Positions 54,801-63,492 of a stretch of 64,000 nt of DNA are shown in pieces (position 1 is the stretch's first letter; every line of letters starts with the position of its first letter). The DNA is from Planctomycetia bacterium (lineage in GTDB: Bacteria; Planctomycetota; Planctomycetia; Pirellulales; Thermoguttaceae), in NCBI GenBank assembly GCA_030537455.1, contig JAUNMR010000018.1, positions 1 through 64,000 on the forward strand. The letters are read 5' to 3'. Below the pieces are notes generated by a model. The model was not told where the DNA came from, searched no databases, and was given only the letters and a program-made list of their open reading frames with translations. Both the position numbers and the translations under genes were made by a program.

Positions 54801-56835
54801 CAAAATTCGCGCTACTGTCGCGGACATTCGCCCTGACGTTAAGACGTTTTTAAACGTTGCACAAGCGCTTGACGGTCCTAATAGTCGCGCGTCGTTAGCG
54901 CCCGTGCTCAATGGTCAATCGAAGCTCCGTTCACTTTTGCGTACGGTCGGTTTGGATCCGATTGCATATTCGATTCCTAACGTTAAAACCTCTGGCATTG
55001 CCCAGGCCGGGTTTAATTCACCCACGCCGACGTCCAACCTTGTCGACCACGTTGTGGTCATGCGTCCAGAAATCATTGCGACGACCTCGCCCCTGGCGCG
55101 CACGGCGCTCAACTATGAATTCACAACGCCGGAGGCGATTTCCCTCTTCGCGTACAATCAAGCCTTCCCTAGCGTAATATTTACACACCTTGCGGAAGAT
55201 CGTCGTCTCGCCGATTTTGACTTGCTCAGTCCAATTCGCCCGTCTTACGTTAAACTCCAGACGCTGGCACAGCCCGCTGGCGACGCAAATCGCAAGCGCT
55301 TTGCACGACAACTTGCCGTCGCCGATACGCTATGCTTCTTCGACGGAGGCGTCCTAGCGCCTACCGGTCAAGAGGACTCTCTAGCCGACTGGCTCTATGT
55401 GTATAAGAATCTGCCTGCGATTCCATTTAAGACGTGGACGCCGAAGTCCGACTCGCAATACCGCTCCGTCGGATATCGTACCAATGCGAACGATAAATCC
55501 AAAGGCGTGACCGCCCCGGAACAAGAAGCCAACGACGCGCCCAAGACCGAGGAAAAATCTATCCAACCACTGGTGGCGCGATACTGTCGTACCGACAAGG
55601 AGACTTGGTTTTACATTCTCAACGCCGCGCCTTTTCACATGACAGTGCGTTCAACCTTTATGCGTAGTCCCGGCGCGAAATATGAGATCTTCGCGCCACG
55701 TCGACGTGAAACGCCGAACGTCACAAACGATTCTGTCGTCTGGGAATATAGCGCTCCGCCCTTTGACTTGGTCGCGATTCGTATCGAAGACCCCCAGGCG
55801 TCAATCGGTCTATTGGAAACGTCTCGACCCGTTGAGATCTGCGGCGCCGATGGTCGACTTCCTCGAGCAGTTCAAGATTTCGTTTCGCGTGTCACGCTAG
55901 CGCGGCAAGGGGTCGATCATCCTCTTCGAAACGGCGACTTTGAGGAAATTTTGCAACCGTCGGTTGTTGGCAATCCAGAAGTCGCGCCTAATACCGGCGG
56001 TGATAAATCGAATTTACTCGGTTTAGAAATGCCCAGAGTTACGCTCTTCAAACGCCCTCACGAGGAGACAAGCGTCGTAGCGGTTCCCACTCCCCAAGAT
56101 AATCTTACGGAACTTGACCCGATCCCGGGATGGCGCGTCTTTGGAACCAATGAAATCGTCGCGTCACTCGACGCACAAATCAAGTGCGAAGGCGCTTATA
56201 GTCTTCGCGTGTCTTCTGACGGCGCCACCGGCGGGGTCATTTGTCAACCCTTTGAAGCGCCAGGCGGGGGTCGTTTATGCGCGCAAATATGCTTTGGCGC
56301 CAAGCGTGAGACGAACGATTTGCCGTTGAACGTTTGTCTTACGGGTCGTCTGAATGGTCGTCCCTTCAACCGGCGCGTCAACGTTGGGAACGCGCTACTC
56401 CAGCGTATGCGTTCGAATAACGCGCAGCCGCCTCAAGACGACGTCATGTGGAGCCGCGAAGTGGTGCTGTTTGACAAGTTACCGTTGGAAGGCCTTGAAG
56501 ATTTGTCTTTGCGTTTCGAACTGTGTGGCGAAGGCGTTGTTTGGCTCGATCAGATCAAACTATATAAACTCGCTTTTGCCGATTCAGAACAGTCCGAGCT
56601 TATGAGAATGATCAACACCGTCGAATATCGCGCGTCTCATGAACGCGTTAACGACGTCGCCTTTACGCTCGACAGCTATTGGGCGAGATTGCTTCGCGAA
56701 GAAATCCCCGATGATTCGCCCCAACTAGCGGAGAGAATTGAACGTACCAGCGCGGTGACCGAACCGACGCCCAGTAACGATGAGAACGCATCCAAGGAAA
56801 CCTCGCGTCCTTGGTCGTTCCTCAAATTCTGGTAA
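51811..56835 (+). CDS. Giant secreted protein with a glycosyl-hydrolase-like (GHL10-like) region
   Basis: A 1674-residue exported protein. The n-region is long (24 residues), then a hydrophobic core ending near CAQAPPVV. Residues about 735-1020 look like a TIM-barrel region of the family-10-like glycosylhydrolase type: DEAIHRLIYYVCAYNYD, HGVFLANGGD, FGGVLVNIDSNSSL, DIRPDVKTFLNV. The N-terminal 700 residues hold beta-rich segments and an Asn/Gly-rich linker (near 468-485). The C-terminal about 1380-1600 looks like a jelly-roll sugar-binding domain (NGDFEEI, CEGAYSLRV). It probably acts on polysaccharides outside the cell. No exact family is recognised for most of it. GGAG is 7 nt before ATG 51811. 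Confidence 0.7.
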   Translation: MSQEAQIRINRQDVCGKAYLAIRFVMTLALSLSLVAFVTPLCAQAPPVVSSTSQTFTTASPVSNFRPGLMRIDFSIATSTPSRWQGEIRLSRGSFGDLTPLSVNGAGATSFLLNERSPDRVYVNTRASATFHGFEATLFAPKNARLEISLHDLGANQTINKTVFVERLVDSSMRIPFNEPGAGIEVMRAPADELPARIQKTNVNSHRCQSIFLPNEAFQLLVAPRSLANKPDGTLVLHAQAALSGASAPYWTQDREITPEALQQFENIVYDQRSTPNCTPFNITAPEKAGVFELTLELTCKKGDRTDSKSTFAIPSLIRNHNTTDVLLARRTIQCVVVPQGRQEQMARDADPLDVDLREELLETIDPTNPSWRKNFSKRSILPLRLTPTLSPSANSKGSQPLAGSLSTFASDLIPNEEGVEDARLGRVNTSQYSVIAPNFQEEQAAKLQAQNASRLRALGQAPNESNVANGFNVSNGFNMGMGLFGIGSRSDQVKSGSIESKLEEYNAFIRRWERDEFQTFQSSTSLLTGAQVTAFWDKPLNNGRSHVLSNSELTGFAPTQRSFVCLEPNKSSASMTSVVASTLQSSSQSSTISWEAYPIPIQDVGMPHLLEIEFPASVPQKLGISVLEPNANGVLVPSFQDMGFVVDDDPLSDRNASEVVRRVALFWPHTKTPIVLMANCSSKESAIYGRIRIYRANSKLADTAVNSRGRMFVWSVLSPRLCDQFNVERRVSRFGLNGAEDWRSFDEAIHRLIYYVCAYNYDYVSLMAASDGSGLYPSECLNPTPKFDHGVFLANGGDLEHKDVLGYALAVFQFHQKTLIPGINLNSTLPSLESQLLALRDENVSDQTRASLEGIEWIGIDGERLINSRMTRDGFGPYYNVLHPVVEAEILRIIRELASRCAPYDSFGGVLVNIDSNSSLALPDDPFFGLDDETITRFVRESNLQNALSERGARPVQDLLLAKGANRYRLRAEFIREECLNEWLNWRSEAMQRFYDKIRATVADIRPDVKTFLNVAQALDGPNSRASLAPVLNGQSKLRSLLRTVGLDPIAYSIPNVKTSGIAQAGFNSPTPTSNLVDHVVVMRPEIIATTSPLARTALNYEFTTPEAISLFAYNQAFPSVIFTHLAEDRRLADFDLLSPIRPSYVKLQTLAQPAGDANRKRFARQLAVADTLCFFDGGVLAPTGQEDSLADWLYVYKNLPAIPFKTWTPKSDSQYRSVGYRTNANDKSKGVTAPEQEANDAPKTEEKSIQPLVARYCRTDKETWFYILNAAPFHMTVRSTFMRSPGAKYEIFAPRRRETPNVTNDSVVWEYSAPPFDLVAIRIEDPQASIGLLETSRPVEICGADGRLPRAVQDFVSRVTLARQGVDHPLRNGDFEEILQPSVVGNPEVAPNTGGDKSNLLGLEMPRVTLFKRPHEETSVVAVPTPQDNLTELDPIPGWRVFGTNEIVASLDAQIKCEGAYSLRVSSDGATGGVICQPFEAPGGGRLCAQICFGAKRETNDLPLNVCLTGRLNGRPFNRRVNVGNALLQRMRSNNAQPPQDDVMWSREVVLFDKLPLEGLEDLSLRFELCGEGVVWLDQIKLYKLAFADSEQSELMRMINTVEYRASHERVNDVAFTLDSYWARLLREEIPDDSPQLAERIERTSAVTEPTPSNDENASKETSRPWSFLKFW

Positions 56836-56875
56836 CTTTACCACGCTTTACCGCCGAGTAAAGCAAACGCCGAAT

Positions 56876-56919
56876 CGGTATTCAGAGTAAAATTAGTTCG
56901 CTCTGAATACCGTTTTTTT
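56876..56919 (+). terminator. Intrinsic terminator
   Basis: A perfect 12-bp stem, CGGTATTCAGAG (56876-56887) with CTCTGAATACCG (56901-56912), then T7 (56913-56919). It ends the transcript of the large secreted protein. Confidence 0.9.
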
Positions 56920-56985
56920 ATGTGAAATTAAGACGTGTCTTTTATGGCGACTTTCAGTCTCACGCTAATATATAGGCGAAAAAAC

Positions 56986-57013
56986 TTGTCGCGAAAGCCA
57001 TAAAGGTTATAAT
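56986..57013 (+). promoter_or_regulatory. Sigma70-like promoter for the radical SAM gene
   Basis: TTGTCG (56986-56991), spacer 16, TATAAT (57008-57013). Same -35 as at 3816. Leader of about 83 nt to ATG 57103. Confidence 0.62.
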
Positions 57014-57102
57014 AACCAGGTCGAGGCGTTCGCGCAGTTTACCAACGCCCAGAAATCGGTCACGACGCCGATTCCTACCGCACACGTACCTGATTAGGCA
57101 TT

Positions 57103-58986
57103 ATGACGACCACCCCTTATTACTTTGATCCCGAATTACGACGTTCCATCGAAAGCCTCCTTTTACCCGACGTGCGTCTGCCCGGTCAATACATCGGGGG
57201 CGAAGTCGGTCAAATTGTGAAGACCTCAGACTCCGTTGACGCGAGGCTTTGTTTCTGTTTTCCGGACGTCTATTCGATCGGCATGTCAAACGTGGCGTTG
57301 GCCGTACTCTACGACGCTATTAATCAATTTTCCAATCTTGCCTGTGAACGTGCGTTCTGTCCTAGTCCCGATTTCGAGGCGATCCTGCGCAATAATAGAT
57401 TACCGTTGTACTCGCTAGAGACCTTCACGCCGCTCGACGCTTTCGACGTAGTCGCTTTCACACTACAGTACGAACTGTGCTACTCGAGCGTGCTAACCAT
57501 GTTAGATCTGGCGAGGATTCCAATACGTAGTTCCCAGCGCGGCATTAACGATCCGTTGATAATCGCCGGCGGTCCCTGCGCAAGTAATCCTGAACCAATG
57601 GCGCCTTTTATTGATCTGTTCCAAATTGGAGACGGTGAACAGACCACGCCAAGATTACTCGCTCGTTGGGCAGAAATACGTAAACAACTTGGAGTTGAGC
57701 GTACGCTCTGCTCGAAAAACGGTCGTCTACCCAGCGGGTCAACAGAAAGAGACAAACGTTCTCGTGAACTGCGTCATAAAGCATTGGTTCTTCTTCAAAA
57801 AGAATTCGTAAACGCCTACGCGCCGTCGCTGTATCATGTGGAAATCAACGCAGATGGTCGCGCATTGCGTCCGCGCCCTACCATAGACGATATACCTGAA
57901 TACATTCATACGGCCGTCATTCCGGACTTAAACGCCTACCCGCCGCCGAAACAACCGCTCATTCCGCTCATTGAAAGCGTGCAGGATCGCATCTCCGTGG
58001 AGATCATGCGCGGTTGTCCTCAAAAATGCCGATTCTGCCAAAGCACGCAACTAAAACGTCCGTTACGCTATCGTTCGGTCGACCTGATCATTGAGACGAT
58101 CGTAGAAGCCGCGCGCAATACAGGCGTCCAAGAGACGACTTTGTTGTCTCTCTCTTCCAGTGAATATCCTCGTTTTGAGGAAGCGCTACAAAAGATTCGC
58201 GACGCAGTCTGCCCATTGGGCGTAACTCTTGCCGTGCCCAGTTTGCGTGTCAATCACCAACTTAGCTCGGTAGTTCAGGGTTTAACCACCGAGCGTTCCA
58301 GTAGTTTGACAGTCGCGCCTGAGGCGGCGTTGGAAGAAATGCGACGTCGAATTGCCAAACGCGTCACTAACGAAGACCTCTTTAAGGGTTGTCGTAGCGC
58401 GTACGAGCACGGGTTTTCGCATATCAAGATGTACTTCATGTGCGGCTTTCCTCACGAAAAAGAGGAAGACCTCGTTGGGATTGTGAATTTGTCGAACGAC
58501 ATATGCCGCTTGGGTAAGGAAGCGGTCGGCAGATGGGGGCAGGTGGTAGCGAATGTGTCTAACTTCGTGCCCAAGCCGCACACGCCTTTGCAATGGGAGG
58601 CCATGCAAACACGCGAGTACTTTATTGAAGCGCATCGTATTTTGCGTCAAACGAGGCGTGAACGTTCCGTTAGCGTAAAATACCACGACTTAGAAACGAG
58701 CCTTCTGGAAGGTCTCATGACGCGCGGCGACCGTCGTATCGCCGCGGTGATCGAACACGCGTGGCGCTTAGGCGCACGACTCGACCCTTGGCGTGAACAT
58801 TTTCAACCGGATTTGTGGAAATCGGCAATTGCCGATAATAACATAAACGTCGAGTTACTAGTACACACGCCCTACCCTATGGACTCCGAATTGCCATGGG
58901 ATCATATTGTGTTGTATAATAAGAAAGAACATCTGAAAAAGGAACATGAACTGAGCGTCCAGTGTAAAATCACTCAGAACGACTGA
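57103..58986 (+). CDS. B12-binding-type radical SAM protein (TIGR03960-like)
   Basis: A 627-residue protein. The N-terminal about 230 residues have the B12-binding-like Rossmann region (DARLCFCFPDVYSIGMSNVA, LIIAGGPCASNPEPM). The radical SAM core begins at ISVEIMRGCPQKCRFCQST (about 300-318), with CxxxCxxC for the 4Fe-4S cluster, then LSLSSSEYP and HIKMYFMCGFP. It matches the TIGR03960 family by layout. The reaction is unknown; in many genomes a DUF2344 (TIGR03936) gene follows, but here the next gene is a phosphoesterase. It should be cytoplasmic and oxygen-sensitive, which suits an anaerobe. Confidence 0.88.
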   Translation: MTTTPYYFDPELRRSIESLLLPDVRLPGQYIGGEVGQIVKTSDSVDARLCFCFPDVYSIGMSNVALAVLYDAINQFSNLACERAFCPSPDFEAILRNNRLPLYSLETFTPLDAFDVVAFTLQYELCYSSVLTMLDLARIPIRSSQRGINDPLIIAGGPCASNPEPMAPFIDLFQIGDGEQTTPRLLARWAEIRKQLGVERTLCSKNGRLPSGSTERDKRSRELRHKALVLLQKEFVNAYAPSLYHVEINADGRALRPRPTIDDIPEYIHTAVIPDLNAYPPPKQPLIPLIESVQDRISVEIMRGCPQKCRFCQSTQLKRPLRYRSVDLIIETIVEAARNTGVQETTLLSLSSSEYPRFEEALQKIRDAVCPLGVTLAVPSLRVNHQLSSVVQGLTTERSSSLTVAPEAALEEMRRRIAKRVTNEDLFKGCRSAYEHGFSHIKMYFMCGFPHEKEEDLVGIVNLSNDICRLGKEAVGRWGQVVANVSNFVPKPHTPLQWEAMQTREYFIEAHRILRQTRRERSVSVKYHDLETSLLEGLMTRGDRRIAAVIEHAWRLGARLDPWREHFQPDLWKSAIADNNINVELLVHTPYPMDSELPWDHIVLYNKKEHLKKEHELSVQCKITQND

Positions 58987-59031
58987 GGACGCTCATTTCC
59001 CCAACGTAATCATAGTATAAAGGAAGTTCAC

Positions 59032-60054
59032 ATGGCACACGTCGATCAATCACGTCGTCGCTTTCTCACCGCCATGGGCGCGTTCGGCGCGCTCGCGGGG
59101 GAGGCGTCTCTTTCCCTGACCAGCGCCGAGGAGTCTAGCGCTCCTAAGACGTCTGACACGGTCTTTGCGCTTCAGGGACGTAATCTGAAAATCTTCTCCC
59201 CATTGATCAAAGAGCCGACGCGCATTTTACAGATCTCGGACTCTCACCTTTTCCTCGACGATGAGCGCGATGAAGAATATAAGAGCTATTCCGACCGTAT
59301 GGGCAAGGCCTATAACGTCGTGAAGGACTTCCGTACCGGCAAGGAAAGCAACCCAATGGCGGAGCTTCAGCAAATTGCAGCGGAAGCGCGTGATAAGCAA
59401 TACGACGCCATGGCGTTAACCGGCGATATTGTGAGCTTTCCCTCTTCCGCAGGCGTCGACTTCGTCAAAGAAGTCCTTGCTCCGGTTAATGTTCCGTATT
59501 ATTACGTGTGTGGCAACCACGACTGGCACTTCGAAGGAATGGAAGGTTCCGAACAAGCGCTTCGCGAAGAATGGATTGCCAAGAAATTGACGTCGCTCTA
59601 CCCGGAAAACGTCAACCCGCTGGCGTACTCCGTGGTCGTCAAAGGCGTCAAAATGCTCATGATCGACGACTCGATTTACAAGATTCTCCCGGAGCAATTA
59701 GATTTTCTGCAGAAGGAACTCTCCGACGGCATGCCCGCGGCGTTGTTCATGCACATTCCTCTTTACGCTTATGGTCGTGGCGTCGGATACGGCGTGGGTC
59801 ATCCGGACTGGAATGCGGCGCACGACAATAACTATCAGATCGAACGACGTGAACGCTGGCCCGAGGCGGGACACGACGCGATCGCCTACGATTTCCGTGA
59901 CCTTGCTATAAGCGCGCCTAACCTCCTCGGCGTCTTCACCGGTCACATCCACGTTCAAACGCTTGACGTCATTAATGGCAAACCGTCTCACGTTGCCCCG
60001 GCGGCGCTCGACGGCTCTACGGTGACGATCGAGTTTCTGCCGACGCCTAAATAA
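59032..60054 (+). CDS. Tat-exported calcineurin-like metallophosphoesterase
   Basis: A 340-residue protein. The N-terminus SRRRFLTAMGAFGALAG is a twin-arginine signal (S-R-R-x-F-L), so it is folded with its metals before export. Metal motifs in order are ILQISDSHLF (DxH), ALTGDIV, VCGNHDWH and late FTGHIHVQT. The family cleaves phosphomonoesters or phosphodiesters; the substrate is unknown. AAAGGAAG precedes the ATG. It lies 45 nt after the radical SAM gene on the same strand and may share its transcript, and a terminator follows. Confidence 0.88.
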   Translation: MAHVDQSRRRFLTAMGAFGALAGEASLSLTSAEESSAPKTSDTVFALQGRNLKIFSPLIKEPTRILQISDSHLFLDDERDEEYKSYSDRMGKAYNVVKDFRTGKESNPMAELQQIAAEARDKQYDAMALTGDIVSFPSSAGVDFVKEVLAPVNVPYYYVCGNHDWHFEGMEGSEQALREEWIAKKLTSLYPENVNPLAYSVVVKGVKMLMIDDSIYKILPEQLDFLQKELSDGMPAALFMHIPLYAYGRGVGYGVGHPDWNAAHDNNYQIERRERWPEAGHDAIAYDFRDLAISAPNLLGVFTGHIHVQTLDVINGKPSHVAPAALDGSTVTIEFLPTPK

Positions 60055-60082
60055 TGTTGGAGCGCACGTAAAGGTCAATTTC

Positions 60083-60122
60083 AAAGCGTGGTCGTGTGCG
60101 TCAACACTTACGACCGCGCTTT
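60083..60122 (+). terminator. Intrinsic terminator after the phosphoesterase gene
   Basis: AAAGCGTGGTCGT (60083-60095) pairs with ACGACCGCGCTTT (60110-60122) with one G-U. The T tract is short. The rest of the 456-base gap up to 60510 holds the candidate promoter at 60312 and no other clear feature. Confidence 0.65.
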
Positions 60123-60311
60123 TATTGACGCGCGACGTAAAACGTGAAAAACGTGAAAAAACGAAAAATTTACTCGCTCTCTGACTTTTTTCACATTACA
60201 ATATAGGCGTCGTATTGGCGATTCTGGCGTCGTCGTTATGACGTAACTAATCGTCACAATCGGCAGTTTTACGTTTCAATCGACGAAAATATCGCTTTTT
60301 AAGGCGATATG

Positions 60312-60341
60312 TTTCCACGATATGCTTGCCTAGATTATAAT
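60312..60341 (+). promoter_or_regulatory. Candidate promoter for the coiled-coil membrane protein
   Basis: TTTCCA (60312-60317), spacer 18, TATAAT (60336-60341). The -10 is perfect, the -35 is weak. Leader of about 165 nt. Confidence 0.5.
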
Positions 60342-60510
60342 GAAAAACACTTGTTTTTAGTCTCGACGAGAGTCGGCACATATTGCGCGATCCCTAGTGA
60401 ACGCGCTGTAACGTAAAAACAATAGCAAGTCGTTTGCGTTCAAATATACAAACGGAGAAGCGCGTCCTTTTGCGACAAAGACGTGTTCCGGTAACAGGAG
60501 ACGGTTCCTC

Positions 60511-61347
60511 ATGAATACGGTCGGAAAAATTTTTGTAGGTATCATCGCGTTGATGAGCGTCGTTTGCCTTACGGTAAGCGTTCTTTCTTATGCGTCGCAC
60601 CATAATTGGAAGGAAAAGTCTGACGAACTTCAAAAACAATTGAAAGCCGCTCAGGATGAAAAGAGTTCTCTAAACGCCCAAAAGACCGAGCTTACCCAGA
60701 AGATCAACGACGCCTCTGAAGAATACGCGAAGTCCGTCGACGCTTTGAAGACCTACGCTGAGGAACTTAAGAGCGAAAACGATGAACTCAAAAAGCAGAA
60801 CGAACAGCTCACTAGCGAACGTGAACTTCGTGAGAATATGGTCTATTCCAACGACCAGCACATCGCCGACCTTCGTCAGCAGTTGAGCGTTACCTCTAAC
60901 GACCTGGCGGAAGCGCAACAACTGCGTGCGAACTATCTCCAAACGCTGGCGCAAACGCTTGAGAAATTGCACAATCTTTCCGCGATCCACGGTGACCTGA
61001 AAGAACAAAACGACGAACTCGTCCAGCTCTATGATCAAGCGGTCGTCGTCCTGCAACAGCACGGTTTAGAGGCGGATCCGAGTAAGTACACTGAACTGCC
61101 AAAGTTCCAAGTACAGGGCGTCATCTCTCAACTTAGCGACCAAGGGGACGACCTGGTACAAATCACTATTGGTTCCGACGACGGTCTCAATGAACACAAT
61201 ATGCTCGACGTGCGTCGTGGCAACTCCTACCTCGGTCGACTGGAAGTCTTGACCGTTGAACCGAATCGCGCTATCTGCAAGATCGTGCCGGAGTTCCGTC
61301 AAGGCATTATGAAGGAGGGCGATGATGTCTACTCGCAAAAATTCTGA
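60511..61347 (+). CDS. Membrane-anchored coiled-coil protein
   Basis: A 278-residue protein. One N-terminal transmembrane segment (7-27) is followed by a long coiled coil (about 32-175) with heptads rich in Lys, Glu, Gln and Leu (KSDELQKQLKAAQDEK). The C-terminal about 75 residues form a beta domain (VQGVISQLSDQGDDLVQITI, GSDDGLNEHNMLDVRRG, YLGRLEVLTVEPNRAICKI) resembling the short beta-barrel found in MreC-type proteins. The function is unknown; the order membrane helix, coiled coil, beta domain recalls cell-shape proteins. AGGAGA precedes the ATG. The next gene overlaps its end by 23 nt, so they are coupled. Confidence 0.78.
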   Translation: MNTVGKIFVGIIALMSVVCLTVSVLSYASHHNWKEKSDELQKQLKAAQDEKSSLNAQKTELTQKINDASEEYAKSVDALKTYAEELKSENDELKKQNEQLTSERELRENMVYSNDQHIADLRQQLSVTSNDLAEAQQLRANYLQTLAQTLEKLHNLSAIHGDLKEQNDELVQLYDQAVVVLQQHGLEADPSKYTELPKFQVQGVISQLSDQGDDLVQITIGSDDGLNEHNMLDVRRGNSYLGRLEVLTVEPNRAICKIVPEFRQGIMKEGDDVYSQKF

Positions 61348-61699
61348 TAAAGCCCCCAAACCCAAAAAAGAAAAGAAAGAAAAAGCGCCTAAGACTCCAA
61401 AAGCAAGCAAGTCTAAAAAGTCCTCTAAGAAAAAGGGCAAGGGCGCTGACGTCGAAGACGCCCCGATAGCTAACGACGATTTCGTCTCTTCCGGCGTCGC
61501 TAGCGACTCTTTCGATAACGATAGCGCGCCGATTGAACCGGTCGCCGCCGCAAAACCGAAGAAAACCAAAGTCAAAAAACAAAAGCAGCCGCATCCCAAA
61601 GCGCCAACTGACGTCTATACGCTTCTGCTTTTGCTCGGCTTCATATTCTTTATCGCCGCTTCCGTCTTTATGTACCTTGACGTGAGCTCCTATAAATAA
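61325..61699 (+). CDS. Lys-rich single-pass membrane protein coupled to the coiled-coil gene
   Basis: A 124-residue protein of unknown family. Residues 1-48 are almost pure Lys/Pro/Ser/Ala (KPKKEKKEKAPK), residues 50-78 are acidic, a second Lys-rich stretch follows (KPKKTKVKKQKQ), and residues about 97-117 form one transmembrane segment. The tails would lie in the cytoplasm with a strong positive charge, perhaps binding nucleic acid or acidic lipid; that is speculation. The ATG at 61325 has AAGGAGG with 6 nt spacing, better than the ATG at 61322. It overlaps the coiled-coil gene, which argues for shared function. A terminator follows. Confidence 0.7.
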   Translation: MSTRKNSDKAPKPKKEKKEKAPKTPKASKSKKSSKKKGKGADVEDAPIANDDFVSSGVASDSFDNDSAPIEPVAAAKPKKTKVKKQKQPHPKAPTDVYTLLLLLGFIFFIAASVFMYLDVSSYK

Positions 61700-61733
61700 G
61701 AGCCGAGACCTTTTGGACGCAAACGTTCCCAAG

Positions 61734-61762
61734 CGTCGCGCTCTGGCGCGACGTTTTTTTTT
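61734..61762 (+). terminator. Intrinsic terminator
   Basis: CGTCGCG (61734-61740) pairs with CGCGACG (61747-61753), loop CTCTGG, then nine T. It ends the coiled-coil/Lys-rich pair. The remaining 250 bases before lutC show no clear feature. Confidence 0.9.
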
Positions 61763-62010
61763 GCTCTATCGACCGTTCGTCAGATACGCCCTATAAGTTT
61801 AACGGGAGCTTTAATTCCCGCAGTCGTCTTTTTTTCGTCATAAAATCGACAGACGTCGGCGTTCGACCGCTTTTAATAAAACTAAATCGTTCTACAATAA
61901 GCGTAGAGACGATATGCGCATGAAGGATTGTCATCTTCCTAACGCCTCAGGAACGTTTCCCATAACGTCGTGACAATTGAGCGCATGCCCAACATTCAAA
62001 GAGTTCACGA

Positions 62011-62700
62011 ATGGACAGTCGCACACAGATCCTCAATAAAATCAAATCGGCGCTCGCAGACGTAGATAAATCTAAACTCGTCGAACCCGACATGCCAACG
62101 GTGTGGGAGCGTACCGACGCCTCTCACGATGCGCTCGTGGAAACATTTGCGAATAATCTTCGCTCAGTTGCAGGCGAGGCGGTAGTCTGCGCAAGTGAAG
62201 AAGACGCAATTGCTAAGATTACTCAAACGCTCCAGGAGCTCGCAGGTTCCGACGCGACGCGTCAACTCGGGGTCTACGATTCCCCCGCGATAGCCGCGAT
62301 TCTGCCACAACTGCGTAACGCCTTGAACGATTGGACTTTCATGGAGACGCCAAGCGATCCGGCCGTCGATCCTAAGACCTACGAACCTCTCACTGCGAGC
62401 TTGGTCTCTCCCCTACTCCTTTTAGCCGACACTGGTTCCTGCGCCATTGAAGGACGTTGCGCGTTTGAACGTCTACTGTGCTATCTCTCGCCGGTCTGTT
62501 TGGTTTTGGCGCGCGCGTCGCAACTGCGCGAACACCTACCGCACGCTTGGGGTGAGATCTCCGGTAAATTCATCGGTACGGATCAGCCCGGTGAAATTGC
62601 GCTGGTAACCGGTCCGAGTCGAACGGCCGACATCGAAAAGAAACTCGTGCTCGGCGTCCATGGTCCAAGACGTCTGATCGTCTTCCTCATCCAGGACTAG
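62011..62700 (+). CDS. lutC: LUD-domain protein, LutC-like
   Basis: A 229-residue protein of the LUD (lactate utilisation) family. The hallmark C-terminal block is GEIALVTGPSRTADIEKKLVLGVHGPR (about 190-216, given in part), with ADTGSCAIEG in the middle. In the lactate operon LutC works with the iron-sulphur proteins LutA and LutB. Neither is adjacent: the next gene, 43 nt downstream, is an MBL-fold hydrolase. It may work with LutAB elsewhere or have another role. The Shine-Dalgarno sequence is weak. Confidence 0.85.
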   Translation: MDSRTQILNKIKSALADVDKSKLVEPDMPTVWERTDASHDALVETFANNLRSVAGEAVVCASEEDAIAKITQTLQELAGSDATRQLGVYDSPAIAAILPQLRNALNDWTFMETPSDPAVDPKTYEPLTASLVSPLLLLADTGSCAIEGRCAFERLLCYLSPVCLVLARASQLREHLPHAWGEISGKFIGTDQPGEIALVTGPSRTADIEKKLVLGVHGPRRLIVFLIQD

Positions 62701-62743
62701 GTCTGGAAGTCCCTTCTACGCCGTCAGCCACGAAATCGTAAAT

Positions 62744-63394
62744 ATGAACGAATCAGATCTCGACATTGAAAGGGTCGTACTCTCCGATATAGAAGAGAAC
62801 GCCTATATTGTCGCGCTAAAAAACGCCGACTCGTGTGTCATAGTGGATCCTGGCATGGAGCCTCTTGCGCTTATTAATCGTCTCTTGACCAAGAGACTCA
62901 CGCCCGAAGCCATTCTTGTGACTCATGGACACTGGGATCACATCGGCGGCGTTAATCTTGTGCGTAAACACTGGTCAGACGTCACGATTTACGTCGGCGT
63001 CAACGATCGATCAAAATTAACGGATCCGAACGGTAACCTTTCCCCTTGGCTCAGTACTCCTCACAAGACCTACGACGCAGACGTTAGCGTGACAGACGGC
63101 GACACGATCAGCGTGGCGAATTTGACCTTTAAAGCGCTCTGGACGCCCGGTCACACCTCTGGACACATGGTTTATCTCCTGGAAACCGAGAGCCGACCGA
63201 TCGTTTTCTGTGGCGATTTGATCTTTGAATCAGGAGTAGGAAGAACAGATATTCCTGACGGCAATTCTGTGGCGCTCTATAAAAGCGTCACAGAGAAGAT
63301 CCTCACGTTACCAGATCAAACCCTACTCTATCCCGGTCATGGCAATAGCACGACCGTTGGAAATGAGCGGAGATTTAATCCCTTTTTGAACTGA
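62744..63394 (+). CDS. MBL-fold metallo-hydrolase (glyoxalase II-like)
   Basis: A 216-residue metallo-beta-lactamase-fold enzyme. Metal motifs are LVTHGHWDHIGG (HxHxDH), TPGHTSGHM, FCGDLIFESGVGRTD and YPGHGNSTTVG, in the order of hydroxyacylglutathione hydrolase-like proteins. No signal peptide. It lies 43 nt after lutC on the same strand and is probably co-transcribed. The pair could handle 2-hydroxy acid or thioester metabolites; the exact substrate is not supported by the sequence. Confidence 0.88.
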   Translation: MNESDLDIERVVLSDIEENAYIVALKNADSCVIVDPGMEPLALINRLLTKRLTPEAILVTHGHWDHIGGVNLVRKHWSDVTIYVGVNDRSKLTDPNGNLSPWLSTPHKTYDADVSVTDGDTISVANLTFKALWTPGHTSGHMVYLLETESRPIVFCGDLIFESGVGRTDIPDGNSVALYKSVTEKILTLPDQTLLYPGHGNSTTVGNERRFNPFLN

Positions 63395-63492
63395 TGTTTT
63401 CATAAGCGTTTGATTGGGGCGACTTAAATCGCATACCGTAAAGAAATAACGCGCAATCGCACAAGCATTTTGCTGACGAGGTTTAGACCAGA

